Position numbers and translations under genes: made by a program
In this document: positions 32,852 to 43,616 of the stretch, one piece after another
How the letters are laid out: each line of letters opens with the position of its first letter
How positions within the stretch are numbered: the stretch's first letter is position 1
Source of the DNA: Lingula anatina
Lineage: Eukaryota > Brachiopoda > Lingulata > Lingulida > Lingulidae
Direction of reading: 5' to 3'
NCBI RefSeq assembly: GCF_001039355.2
Contig: NW_019775501.1
Location: forward strand, 1-64,000
DNA length: 64,000 nt
Notes under the pieces: generated by a model
The model's input: the letters and a program-made list of their open reading frames with translations, nothing else
Told to the model about the DNA's origin: nothing
The model's database searches: none

Positions 32852-35147
32852 TTAGATAGGTACGGGACCAAAAGCATGATTAGGACCGCCTCCTATAGGT
32901 CCGACCGGTCTAGGTCCGGCGCTCCTGGCGGGGCAAGAGTAGCGGATCTCGTAATCTCTGCACATCCTTCCACCTGGTTGGTCAGAATTTCTGCAGATCA
33001 ATCCTGCACTGGTACAACGCATGCGCAGTTTGTCGGGTGGATTTCCGGAAAACTCGGTGAAAACGTTGTTGGTGCCCCTCTCACGGCATTCGGCCCCAAG
33101 GGGTTTTGCTCCAAAGGGGCAGACTGCGCCCAGTTTCTGCAATGATGATTGTTATAAAGTTGAACAATGAACTTTGCTTTTGGTTGAATTTTGAAGATAT
33201 GACGTGCCTTTTATATAAAAAGATTGAAGGATTTATAAAATAAAAAATGAAATGTTTTAAGATACCTTGCATTATAGGCGACGGCGTAAGATCACTGCAA
33301 ATTTTTACATTTTTTTCATTTAATTTGTTTACATAATTTTCGGATTCGTATTTTAATATATAAGTCTGTGGAACCATTACTATTTATTAACTTTCGTTGA
33401 GAAATGTAGCCTACAAATTATTTCTATCTTACCAATTGCTCAGACAAGTTTTCCCAGTCCCCAGTTCCGGAGGCGTCGTCACGATCAAACCACCTACTCC
33501 ATACGGACACTAAAAATTAAAAATACTTCTTTATTCGTTTTTAAATTGATATAAAATCTTTTGAATTATTGAACAAAATGAGTTGTAAGTTTTGTCGCTT
33601 TATATTTTTTAAAATGTATTATATTAGAAAAAGAAAACGGTAAAGCACATTGCTGTAAAAAGAAACAGCCCATATATGTTTTTTAATCGTTCATACGAGC
33701 ATGGTGACAACAAAAGCACCAATAAAGCACAATATTATTTTTCTTTTTTGAAATCTAATCACTTTTGATAAAGTGTAACCTTCCAAAACTTACAAGGACT
33801 GGGGCAAAGGTATCGGATCTCGTAGTCACTACACATGGAACCAGCCTGGTCGGAGTTTTTACAGACAAGTCCCACTGATGGTGAACATCTGTGAGCCAGC
33901 ACGTTTGGTGGTGATCCGCTTGTCATGGTAAAGATGGCGCCACTGCCTCTGACGCGACACTCGGCTGCGATAGGAGAACTAAGGGGACAGACGGCTCTTA
34001 TTTTCTGAAACGAAAAAATAGTCTTGATTAACAATGTGCCACAATGAACCTATGCAAAAAAAAATAAATAAATAATAAATAAATAATAAATAAATAAATA
34101 AATAAAATAATAATAATACAGTAATATTTTAATAGAAATAAGCTCAAAATTTGAATGATATAAACCTGCTGAGATTATCTAAGAAAAAGGTTATATTTAT
34201 TATAATATCTTAATTAAGCTAAATATTTACATTTTGGTCAGCTAAAGTTTCCCAGTCTCCAGATCCAGAAGGGTTGTCTCTGTCAAACCATGCAGACCAT
34301 CTGAAGGCTGGAATTAAAAGAAATAGAAGCAAAAATAATAATAACAGGCTAGTTCGTTTGCATCGGGTAATATACCGAGCACCATTGTTGTATTGAAAAG
34401 ATGACAGACCAACAATGGCGGTTCCTATATTTTGCTCCTGGGGAAAAGGGTAAAAAAATTTACTTTGTTTCGCTTGGCTCGGCAAATATAAAACAGCGGA
34501 CGGAAAATTTATCATAGAACCAAAATTTAAGCATTGAAACATGAATGAAAAATGGCTGGTTTTCGTGTCGTTTCGTTCCTTATACCGGTTCATTTTGAAA
34601 ATAGAAGTGTGCGTCTCAGACGTTTAGGGAGGGGCACGTGACTCCCAGTTACCGTAGTAAATCTTTTTAAAGTCCCACAGAGATTTTTTTTCCAACGGCG
34701 ATGAAAACATGATTTTTTGAGCCCACAGTTGAAAATAAAAAATAAGAATCATAACATTCCCGGTTGCCTAATTCAAATTTGTCAGCACTTTATATATATA
34801 CGAAAGAAGAATAATTAGAAATTGTACATATTTATGAGCCCATAGTTAACGACATCTTTTTTGAGAATTCACCATCTATAAATATCGGAACCGTAGTTCA
34901 GTTGTCTGAGTGAATACAGATTTTTAAAATCATAATTAAAGGAAGCTTAATCTAAGTTTATAAACTGTTAGTAGAATTTTGATCAGTACTCTTTACAAAA
35001 AAATTAATTTAATGAAAAATTCATTCCGTTTCTTAAATGTCAGAGCTCTAAATAATTGTAACCCAAAGAAGCTAAAATATAAGAAAACTTACCCTGAATT
35101 TGAACCAAAGCGCTAAAACAGACCAATGCAGCTAAAAACAATTTCAT
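32852..35147 (-). CDS. Secreted protein with two WxxW domains (copy B), 234 residues
   Basis: Exons 35093-35147, 34231-34307, 33794-34004, 33433-33509 and 32852-33136 have the same lengths as copy A (55, 77, 211, 77 and 285 bases), all intact. Signal MKLFLAALVCFSALVQ, then two WxxW units with RWSAWFDRDNPSGSGDWE and MCSDYEIRYLC, and RWFDRDDASGTGDWE and MCRDYEIRYSC. Visible changes from A are three residues in or near the signal, one before unit 1, three in unit 1 and three in the tail. All twelve domain cysteines are kept. Same presumed extracellular role as copy A. Confidence 0.85.
34057..34114. repeat. (AAAT)n microsatellite
   Basis: Interrupted AAAT/AATA repeats in the intron between WxxW exons 33794-34004 and 34231-34307, absent from copy A. 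Confidence 0.85.
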
Positions 35148-35240
35148 TTTTGGTATCTGTCAGTCTTTCAATATCTTCAAGTTCTGTTCTTCTTCTGTAC
35201 TCTGTCGAAGGTTTATATGCCTATTTCGGGTTCTTGGCCC

Positions 35241-35249
35241 ATATTTATA
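35241..35249 (-). promoter_or_regulatory. TATA box of WxxW gene B
   Basis: TATAAATAT on the minus strand, 94 bases upstream of the ATG at 35147, same spacing as copy A. Confidence 0.7.
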
Positions 35250-36385
35250 CTCCTCGCGCTGCCGTGCCATTTCCTCATCAACCCGGCAAATCCGGGACTT
35301 GTTTTTCGGCCCACGGAAGTTATTATTACTTTTCCGAATATAACTGGAATCATCTCACCGTAACCGTAGACCTATTATTAGTACCATTAACCTGTCGTAC
35401 GACCTGTCCCCTCGCCGTCAGCAGCCATGACGTCACAAACAGATGAACGCCGAGTGCAAAATTCCCGGACAGAGACAAAAATAGATTCTAACATTTGGTG
35501 TCTTAGATATACTTTGTATTACCACAAATCCGAGGAGGACAGGAACCATGTGATTCCCTCTGTTTCTGGGGTACAACTATGCTCCCCTTCTCCCCCACCC
35601 CCTAAAAATAAAGTGTAAGGAGCGAAGCGTCAAAACCAGGTAGCTTTTTCATCCCCGTAACCTAGATGTCATGTTTGCCGTAGTCTGCGGGGTTTTTTTA
35701 AGTGTGCGGAGCGAGGTAAGACAAATATTTTCATCCTGCCCTCTCCCAACCCCCATAGACCACCTATATACACAAACAGCAAAATCAAAATCTGACAGTG
35801 TATTATCATCATATTTATTATTACCATGGACTTTTATAAATCTCTAATAGTAGGGACAATAAAAAACATGAGGCCAAACTGAATAGAAAATGACCTGGGT
35901 CACTGACCGGAGGCAACGGGGGGCAAAAAGCCATTATTTGGCTGTCCGAAATATGGTATTCGCTATTTAAAGTTCAAACAACAGCAACAACTACAATAAC
36001 AACAACAACAGATTAGAGGAGGGTTGAGATATTGATATTACAGTCGGAAAGCATCACACAGCATCAACAAATAGCATTCTCCATATTTGAAATTTGAATT
36101 ATTCGTATAAGTAAGATCGCTGTAAGATAAAGCGTGGGAAGGCGGGATATCATTATTCATTCTTTGACGAAATGATATATCCCCGTTTATAATATTTTGT
36201 GACGTGTTGCACATGTAGGCGATGCGATTGCCATTGGATTGCAGGGAAAGATTGTGAAATTATGATAAGTGAGGTCCATGTAAAATAACATCACTTTGGC
36301 GTGTACGAACTCGTTTCTCTGTCGGAAGTGGCCCGAGATGTCCTTTACTCTGTATTTTTTTTCAGCCCACGATATCATTTAAATA

Positions 36386-37913
36386 CTCTTGAAAATGGTC
36401 ACATAATAAAATTTATTATAACAAAACTACATAATATACATGCAATATACATAATATGTTGATTCAAACCAAAATAGCAACATTTAAAATATGACTTTTG
36501 CAACGTGTGATACGGGCGCCCATTGCTTAGTGGCAAAATTGACTTAGACATCTATGACGTATGATTTGTAAGTGGTACACTACAAGTATACAAACATAAA
36601 CAATATTTTCACATAAAACACCATATTACGTTTGATATATTTTCAATTTATTTCACATGTTACTTTTTTAGTCAACTAAATAATAATAAGCAATTTACAG
36701 CTAACCTTTCTCAAAAAGCTTCAGTGAGAAGTAACATTTATACACATACAAAATTCACAAGTCTGGGATACAAATTAACAAAATTAGTTCGAGGGGATGG
36801 TAACTTGTAGGTACAGGGTGCGGTGTATGGACATTGGTACCATCTCTTAAAAGTAGTGGTAAAATGATATTACGATGTCCAGCACGATACCGCTTATGGC
36901 CAATAGCCGTTTGCCACGTCATTATAATTGGCGTTTCCTGGTTGTCCTGACAAGGGCTTCTATTGAGGTCACAATCTTGATGTATACAGGTGTGTTCTTG
37001 CTGACAACTAGCCCCAGTTGTGTCTTAAGATCTATTTTTGGTGTTCATTGTTAAGACTAGTCCGCGTGTGATAGTCGGCTAGCACGCGAGCACTACAATG
37101 TAAAGTGGAAGTACAATAAAAAGAGATTTTAACGACAAAAATGGATGCGCCTCATGGACGGTGTAATGAAACTGAAGGTTCGTGTAACAGAAAGTCCACC
37201 CTCCATTTAGTTATAATGGTTAGGGTTAGCCTGACCTAAGGGGGTCAGGGCGAGGTTTACCTGTACAAATGAATGGGAAGCGAACTTTCTGTCATGGGGG
37301 ACTCTCTATCACGTTACACCGGTAAGCAAGTGTCCACTGTTCTTTATGATTTACAGTTAACTTCTTTATAACATTTTGCCTTGGTTTCAACACTAACAAT
37401 ACTTTCACTAGCATCAAAGACAGGCACGTCTATGTACGGTAGGCGTACGTTTGTATCGAAGGTAGACCGTATATCAATTTCTTTTCACAGAAAACTGGGT
37501 GCAATATTTGGACAGAGCACCATGAGCAAAATATGTAAATAAATAAAATAAAAAATTAAAGCAAATTTTCAAATATTCACAGAGTCTACAGGCTTACATG
37601 TACCAAAATGGTGTAGAAACGCATGTTGATGAAATTAAGTATAAAAGTGTAAATACGTGTGCACACCAAAAGAGGCGAGCGGCTTTCTTTTACAAATATT
37701 CTGACGCGCGGTTTATTTGCACAAAAAAAGCGTTTTTCTTTTTAATCGCTCCTCAGCCCCAATTTTGTGTCTTATAAAAGCTCATGTTATTGCGCAACTG
37801 CCTGGCGATTCAAAAATGCTCGTCAGATAAATTTCAACAAAATAACGTATATCCAATTCCATGCAATGCAAAGCGATGAATTTAGTCTTCTTCTTTTTCA
37901 ACCGCCAGTGTTA
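36386..37913. other. Intergenic; one TIR element
   Basis: Sequence beyond the end of block B. It contains the TIR element at 37159-37322 and probably the 3' UTR of the zinc-finger gene at its right end. No exon recognised. Confidence 0.5.
37159..37322. mobile_element. TIR element, CCGGTGTAA family
   Basis: Ends CGGTGTAA and TTACACCG. The interior ATAATGGTTAGGGTTAGCC is the complement of interior sequence in 7955-8284. More diverged than the other two copies. Confidence 0.6.
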
Positions 37914-40900
37914 TCAGTGGCTTTTTGGCGTTGGCTCTGCTGGCGTTATTTCCGGCGCCACTGGCGTCCCTGTGGCGGATGTTTCAGGCGGCCCTCTGAC
38001 GGGTGCTTCTTGCGGTGTTGTAGAGGTCGCTGGCGCTGGTCCCGTGTCAGCAGTTGGCGATGTCTCTCTGGTTGTCGTAGACGTTGACTCTACAGATGCT
38101 GCTGGGGGCGACCCCCTGTTACCCGTTGTCGAAGGCACTGTAGAATTATCATCTAGAGATGGCGTTGCCACGGGGCTGTTTCTTCCCCCTCTGCCGTGCT
38201 TTAGTACCAGGTGATTAATGAAGCCTATTTTTCTGGCCAGCTTCCTTCCGCACTTGGGACAGTGGTAGTGGCCGTGTACGGGGGACGAGGGCGGGGGGCA
38301 GACCAAATGACACACCAAAGAAATGTAACCTGCAAGATTCATTTGGAAAGCAGCACTGGGGATATTTTATACGTAAACGTCTCATCGCAAAGGGCGTTCT
38401 CTCTTTGTGTGTGTGTGTGTGTTCGCGCGAGCGCTTGTGATAAGATGGTCTTACTGCTCAAAGCACTATAATACTTAGTAAAAACAGATTTGTTTAGTTC
38501 AAAAGTATTTATATGTCATGTGAAAATGGAAAATCGTAATAATGGCTTATTTCTCGTGCTTGACTATTTTCCCGTAATTTCAACTTTCTTTGCCACTGAA
38601 ACTGGTGATTCTCTAGTAATTACCACTTAACAAAAAATAATTTGTTTGCATAGGTTGGTTTGCATTAAATTTTCCTTTTCGTCTGGCATTAGCATTTTGC
38701 CGCGAAGAGCAGAATATTATTATTTGTATACAACCATTTTCTGAAAAATTAGTTTGAATAATACATACCATCATAAGCCACGCCCGTTGCTATGTGGCTG
38801 TTCAGATGTCTCTTCACCCTGTTGGTATAGGTAGGTTTGAACTTTTTGGTGGGGCAGAGGGGGCAAGGTATTTTAGACCCAACAGGTATCTTCTTTTTCA
38901 GCTCGTCCACGGAACGTACAATGGAAATATGGTTCTGAAAAATAACTGGGGAGTTTTAAACACGGAAGGCATGGGGAACAAGATGACAAAATCAACTATT
39001 AGGTACAACTATATAAAGGCAGGCCATGTTTGAGTGTTTTTTCCCTTCCATTCCTCATCGCATGCTGCTTCTGTTTTCCAATGTACCGGCCAATGCAGCT
39101 ATGTCTTACGTATTTAGTTTGTATGAATCCACAGCAGAGCCAGACAAAAGTACAGGTGAGAAGTTTCTTCCCACCATTCAACCCTTCTCTTGCATTATTT
39201 TTGNNNNNNNNNNNNNNNNNNNNNNNNNNNNNNNNNNNNNNNNNNNNNNNNNNNNNNNNNNNNNNNNNNNNNNNNNNNNNNNNNNNNNNNNNNNNNNNNN
39301 NNNNNNNNNNNNNNNNNNNNNNNNNNNNNNNNNNNNNNNNNNNNNNNNNNNNNNNNNNNNNNNNNNNNNNNNNNNNNNNNNNNNNNNNNNNNNNNNNNNN
39401 NNNNNNNNNNNNNNNNNNNNNNNNNNNNNNNNNNNNNNNNNNNNNNNNNNNNNNNNNNNNNNNNNNNNNNNNNNNNNNNNNNNNNNNNNNNNNNNNNNNN
39501 NNNNNNNNNNNNNNNTATAATGGAAATAAGAGCAGCGTGCTACTCAGTTAAACTGAATGCATTCAGCGAGAGTCCCCTCAGAGTTAGATCGATCTACATA
39601 GAACGATAGTTCCATTTAGTATTAACACTAATTTATTATTTTTAATTCAACGAACTACTAACATTTAATGTTTAATACCCCCCCCCCCCCAAAAAAAAAA
39701 AAAGAAAAAAAAAATCAGGCCGGAAATTTGGATTAAGTTACACATAGGCTACTTGAAAGACATTTTTTCACACTAGTTGTACCAGTAAAGGGGTTGTGAA
39801 CTTTAGGCCTACTTCAGAAAAATATCTTGGGCCAAAGCTTTCGAGTGTAATTAATAGGGCCTACCAGATGTGGAAAGAGTCGTAATGCGGTTCGATTTTT
39901 AAGAATGATGACCACCAGATGTGTAACAGAAATGTAGTAGTGAGAGCGACCATATAGACCCCATTCCCATAGATTTTATATCGATCTATCCCTGTGGGGA
40001 GTCTCACTAGATTACTGTCAGCTTAGCCGGCTTAAGCGTCTGTCCCGCCTACTAAAAGCTGTAAGGGGGTAATTAACAATGGTGCGCGCACGGCTGACTG
40101 CAATTTAGCCTGAACCCCCAGGGAGTTAGGTCGATCTGAATCTCAATCTCTGGGTCGATCTAAATCTCTGGGAATACACCCATAGGGCCTACGGGCTGAA
40201 GATTATTTCCACCAATACCCCAACACCCCTCCAACCCCTACCCCACTCCCGTCCAAACCAACTTTCCTTTTTGTCATTTCGAGATTGGATCTGAAGGGAA
40301 AACTAAGACTGGGTTCTAAGGGACCCTTCACATTGAAAGTCTATTTTCTAAAAATCTATTTTCTATTCGCGGTATCTTTTGATCACGGTCTGTGCCCTGA
40401 ATATCCCGCGGCGTAATTACTGGCAGCGCGAGCCAGTTACTTCCGTGATCACAAGATACCGCAAATAGAAAATAGATTTTTAGAAAAAAGACTTTCCATG
40501 CGAACGGTCCCTAAATCGATCTTACAGCGAGGATCGATCCATGTCCGAGGGGTTTCTCGCTATTTAAATTGGTTTTAGCTTAAGCGGCTTAGATGACTGG
40601 CACGCGTACTGAAGCTGTCAAACGATAATTAATTACCCCCTAGCATTTTTAGTAAGCCACTTAAGTTGATTGCAGTTTAGCGAGAATCGCCTCAGAGATC
40701 GATTGATCCACAGTTAGTACGATAGGGTCTGGGAATGGTCCCTCAATTTGTCGTTGATGCTAGAAATGAAAAATGGTTCCGTATTTTATTAATTTCAGCA
40801 ATTATATATGGGGCATGGTTTGTCATTTTTATTTTGATGCCAGTACGTCGATAAAAATACTGACGAAAGACCGGGAGTCGCAAACGTTAAAAGCATAGTG

Positions 40901-41427
40901 CTTTGAACTTTAGAAAGGGTAAGGGTCTTCCTGACCCGAGATGCCGCTCTAGCTCCCAGCCATTATATTAATACCAGATGTGAAGGCAGTGAGGTAATGA
41001 GAACGAACGTAAATTAAAGCCCCTAACACACACCACCAACACCACAATCACCCAAAACCTCTTTCTCCTTCATTTTAGGATTTGCACACAGATTGCCAGA
41101 AAGGTATTCATGGAATTTTCTACTGGGCCTAAGACGCCATTTTTTTTCTTTGGCCGGAAGTACCGTATTACGCCATTTTGCGGTTAGTCCTGTCGTTTCT
41201 TTAAAAGCCCGCCAGGATTGCCAGAATCTGGATTTTTCTGGGTATTTTACTGCTGTAGGTTAAACAAGTTACAACGTATGCACCAAACCAACAAAAGTGA
41301 TTCACTGATACAGGATTAAATACCCCTATTTAACACAGACGTGTTTTTAGCCGGATGGTTATCAGAAAGTCTGTGAACCATCACGAAAAGTACATCATCT
41401 CACCTTTCCAGGGTCTTCTTCCTCCAT
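37914..41427 (-). CDS. Small C2H2 zinc-finger protein, 201 residues
   Basis: Three exons with agreeing phase: 41404-41427 (MEEEDPGK), 38769-38934 and 37914-38329 (stop TGA). Residues about 27-50 hold a finger-like CPLC...KRHLNSH (C-x2-C-x15-H-x3-H, a longer loop than usual). A short CHLVC segment and a canonical finger HYHCPKCGRKLARKIGFINH with LVLKH (C-x2-C-x12-H-x4-H) follow. The remaining 85 or so residues are Ser/Thr/Pro-rich and look disordered. Probably nuclear and nucleic-acid binding; the target is unknown and I do not recognise an orthologue. A 312-N gap and several mobile elements lie in its 2.5-kb first intron, so an extra exon there cannot be excluded, although the current join keeps frame. 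Confidence 0.65.
39204..39515. other. Assembly gap, 312 N
   Basis: Undetermined bases inside intron 1 of the zinc-finger gene. Confidence 0.95.
39679..39713. repeat. Poly-C / poly-A tract
   Basis: A run of C followed by a run of A broken by one G. Confidence 0.85.
39959..40191. mobile_element. AGATCGATCT-type TIR element
   Basis: Begins CCCATTCCCATAGATTTTA, carries GGGGAGTCTCACTAG and GGGGTAATTAACAATGG, and ends AATCTCTGGGAATACACCC. Same family as 14512-14713. Confidence 0.75.
40320..40511. mobile_element. Second palindromic MITE copy, TAA target duplication
   Basis: Shares with 2109-2353 the block from GATCACGGTCTGTGC to GCGCGAGCCAGTTACT. TAA flanks both ends (40317-40319 and 40512-40514). 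The left arm is full length while the right arm lacks about 60 inner bases, so it no longer folds completely. Ends GGGACCCTTC and its near-complement. Confidence 0.75.
40515..40745. mobile_element. Diverged AGATCGATCT-type element
   Basis: Starts TCGATCTTACAGCG next to the MITE at 40320-40511 and ends GGTCTGGGAATGGTCCC, with the shared TAATTAATTACCCCCTAGC core. More diverged than other copies. Confidence 0.55.
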
Positions 41428-43616
41428 CGTGCAGTCTTATAGTTTGTTGTCCAGCTAGCAACAAGTTTCAAAACACTGAAAAGTTAGCACGAATCCACTA
41501 ATATATCTAACACTGAGACAAATGCCCGCCGCGCTGTTAAGCCGTTGCATTTAACAAAGGCTGGAGTACGCAGGCGTGTCATCTCAAGCCACGAATCCCG
41601 TGCCAATGTAGGTCAGTTTAACAGCGTATTAGTTAAAATGGATTAATTGAGCGGTTCCTTGGAAATTTGCAAACTGTTGATTTTCTTATTGAAAAAAACA
41701 TAAACAGGAACCCCTAATGCAACTTGGTATTTGAAGAGCATTTTAGTGGCAGTGTTAAAACATTGAAAATACATGCTATTTTATCTTCTTTCTTTTTTTT
41801 TTCGTATAATGAAATATTTTGACCTGAAATTACTCATCTTTCCACAAGTGACACCAGACGACTTGGATTTAGGCTCCTGGGGCCGGTGTCATAAAAGAAC
41901 AAATAATCATTTTGACCAAAATTTGTATTTAGTTTTGTCCTTATATAAATAATTAAATCACCCGCTTGAAAGTAATAATGTACTTAGATAATAATGAAGA
42001 ATTCGTAAATAATTTAGACCAATAGATTTTAGCTAGGACTCATATGCAAACACTATTAGTTTTTGTCTATTGGTCCTAGATTTTAATGAATCATAAAGTC
42101 AGCAGGCTCAATATACTTATATTCAAAAAAAAAAAAAAAAAATTACACTGCCCAATTTAAAGGCAAGAGAAGCAAAATTTTGGGGCCGTAGCGATAGTCC
42201 GAAGGTTCAATGGTCCGAATGTTCACTATAGAACCTTCGGACCAATGAACCCTTGACAAAAAAATCCATAAAAATGTTACCACTTTTCAGACCAATGAAC
42301 CTTCGGACCAATGAACCTTCAGACTTTCGAGACGCCCCCAAAATTTTCTGTCAAATTTTGTTGAAGTTAGATAATGGGTATTAAAAGTCCTCAAAAAATG
42401 CAGTGGAGAGAGATTCTAATGAAGGCAAAACTATGGACTTCTTTACCATGTAATAACCGGAACTGTATATATAAATTCATTTATTTCGTAATCGTACATT
42501 CTTGAACAACAGTACTCTTCACAAGCAGAAAAAAAGTGAAATAACTAAATAAATGAAAGAAAATTAAAAAACCTACACAAACTACTGCTTAGAGTAATGG
42601 TCACAATAAATTTTTTGTATATAATTAAAAGGAAATACACTCATTCTATTGGGTCCATGCAATGTATACTATATATCACCTCTGCTTAAGACCAGATAAA
42701 AGCAGTTATGAACTACTTTAAAGTTGACTGAATATACTCATATCTGACCAATTGTTGTATAATTCTGAATGCTCTTAATGATTCTAATGGTGCATATTGA
42801 AAAACCTATGCTTAAAAATAGAATAGAACAGCAATAATTTCACTTTTTAATCTTATCACGTGGCATATGCAGAGGTCACATGCAGTGCAGGGGAGGAGGG
42901 AGAGACGGTCTTCCTACACAATATCTACGTCAATATATTGTATATGTTGTTGAATACAATATATCAATATGTGTATAAATATGTTTAATGCATCAAAATA
43001 TTAATATTGAAAAAAAAAAGGAGGAAATTTCTTCTAAATCCAGAATATTAAAGCAGGCAAAGACAGAAGCATTATTTCTCAGTCTAAAAAAAGAGGTGTG
43101 CGCCACTGCAGGTACATCAGTAGTTGGTTATTGGATTTTGAAAAAAAATAATGCTACATTATAATATACCTCTTTCAAACATCCTTACCCTCCCCAATAA
43201 CAGTATTATTCCTTTGCATCACTATGACAAAGTTGTACCAAAAGCATGCAGTGAAAGAACTTTTTCATAAACTGAATCCAGACAGAAACTCCACATCTCA
43301 AATTGTTGAGCTGGGTGTAAAAATTCCATAATGCACATAAATCATGGTTTTTGCCCAGAAATAGACACCATTCTCACTGCATTTTTTCTCCTTTTTTCTG
43401 TTTTCTCTCTCATTGTTCACATTATCTGGTGGTTGATCCATCAGCAAGTAATAAAATTCACATTATGAAGATTCACTTTTGCCCTCATTATAACTTTGGA
43501 GGTCCAGTAAATGAATGTGAAAAAATATATATATATACAAATAAATCTCCCTTGGCTTTCCACAAAAAAGGAAAGTCCCCCAATCTCAAAATGTACTCTT
43601 TTCCCCCCAAGTGCAT
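41428..43616. other. Region between the zinc-finger gene start and the MED24 stop
   Basis: The right-hand part should include the MED24 3' UTR. No exon recognised. Short direct and inverted copies of GAACCTTCGGACCAATGAAC cluster at 42196-42335. Confidence 0.5.
42196..42335. repeat. Cluster of short direct and inverted repeats
   Basis: GAAGGTTCAATGGTCCGAA is followed by two or three copies of the reverse motif GAACCTTCGGACCAATGAAC, giving hairpin potential. Confidence 0.6.

Larger units (their letters stand above)
27929..36385. repeat. Duplicated block B
   Basis: Counterpart of block A in the same orientation. It lacks the 15425-18700 segment (cysteine-rich gene) and the hAT insert, and it has about 250 bp not in A near 28900-29150. 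It carries a second complete WxxW gene, an orphan signal exon and a second copy of the unrecognised exon. A 25-N gap lies at 28804-28828. Confidence 0.85.

Noticed and set aside
41150-41200. CCGGAAGT and GCCATTTT motifs as a promoter
   Set aside because: They lie inside the first intron of the zinc-finger gene and no transcript start or exon could be placed beside them.
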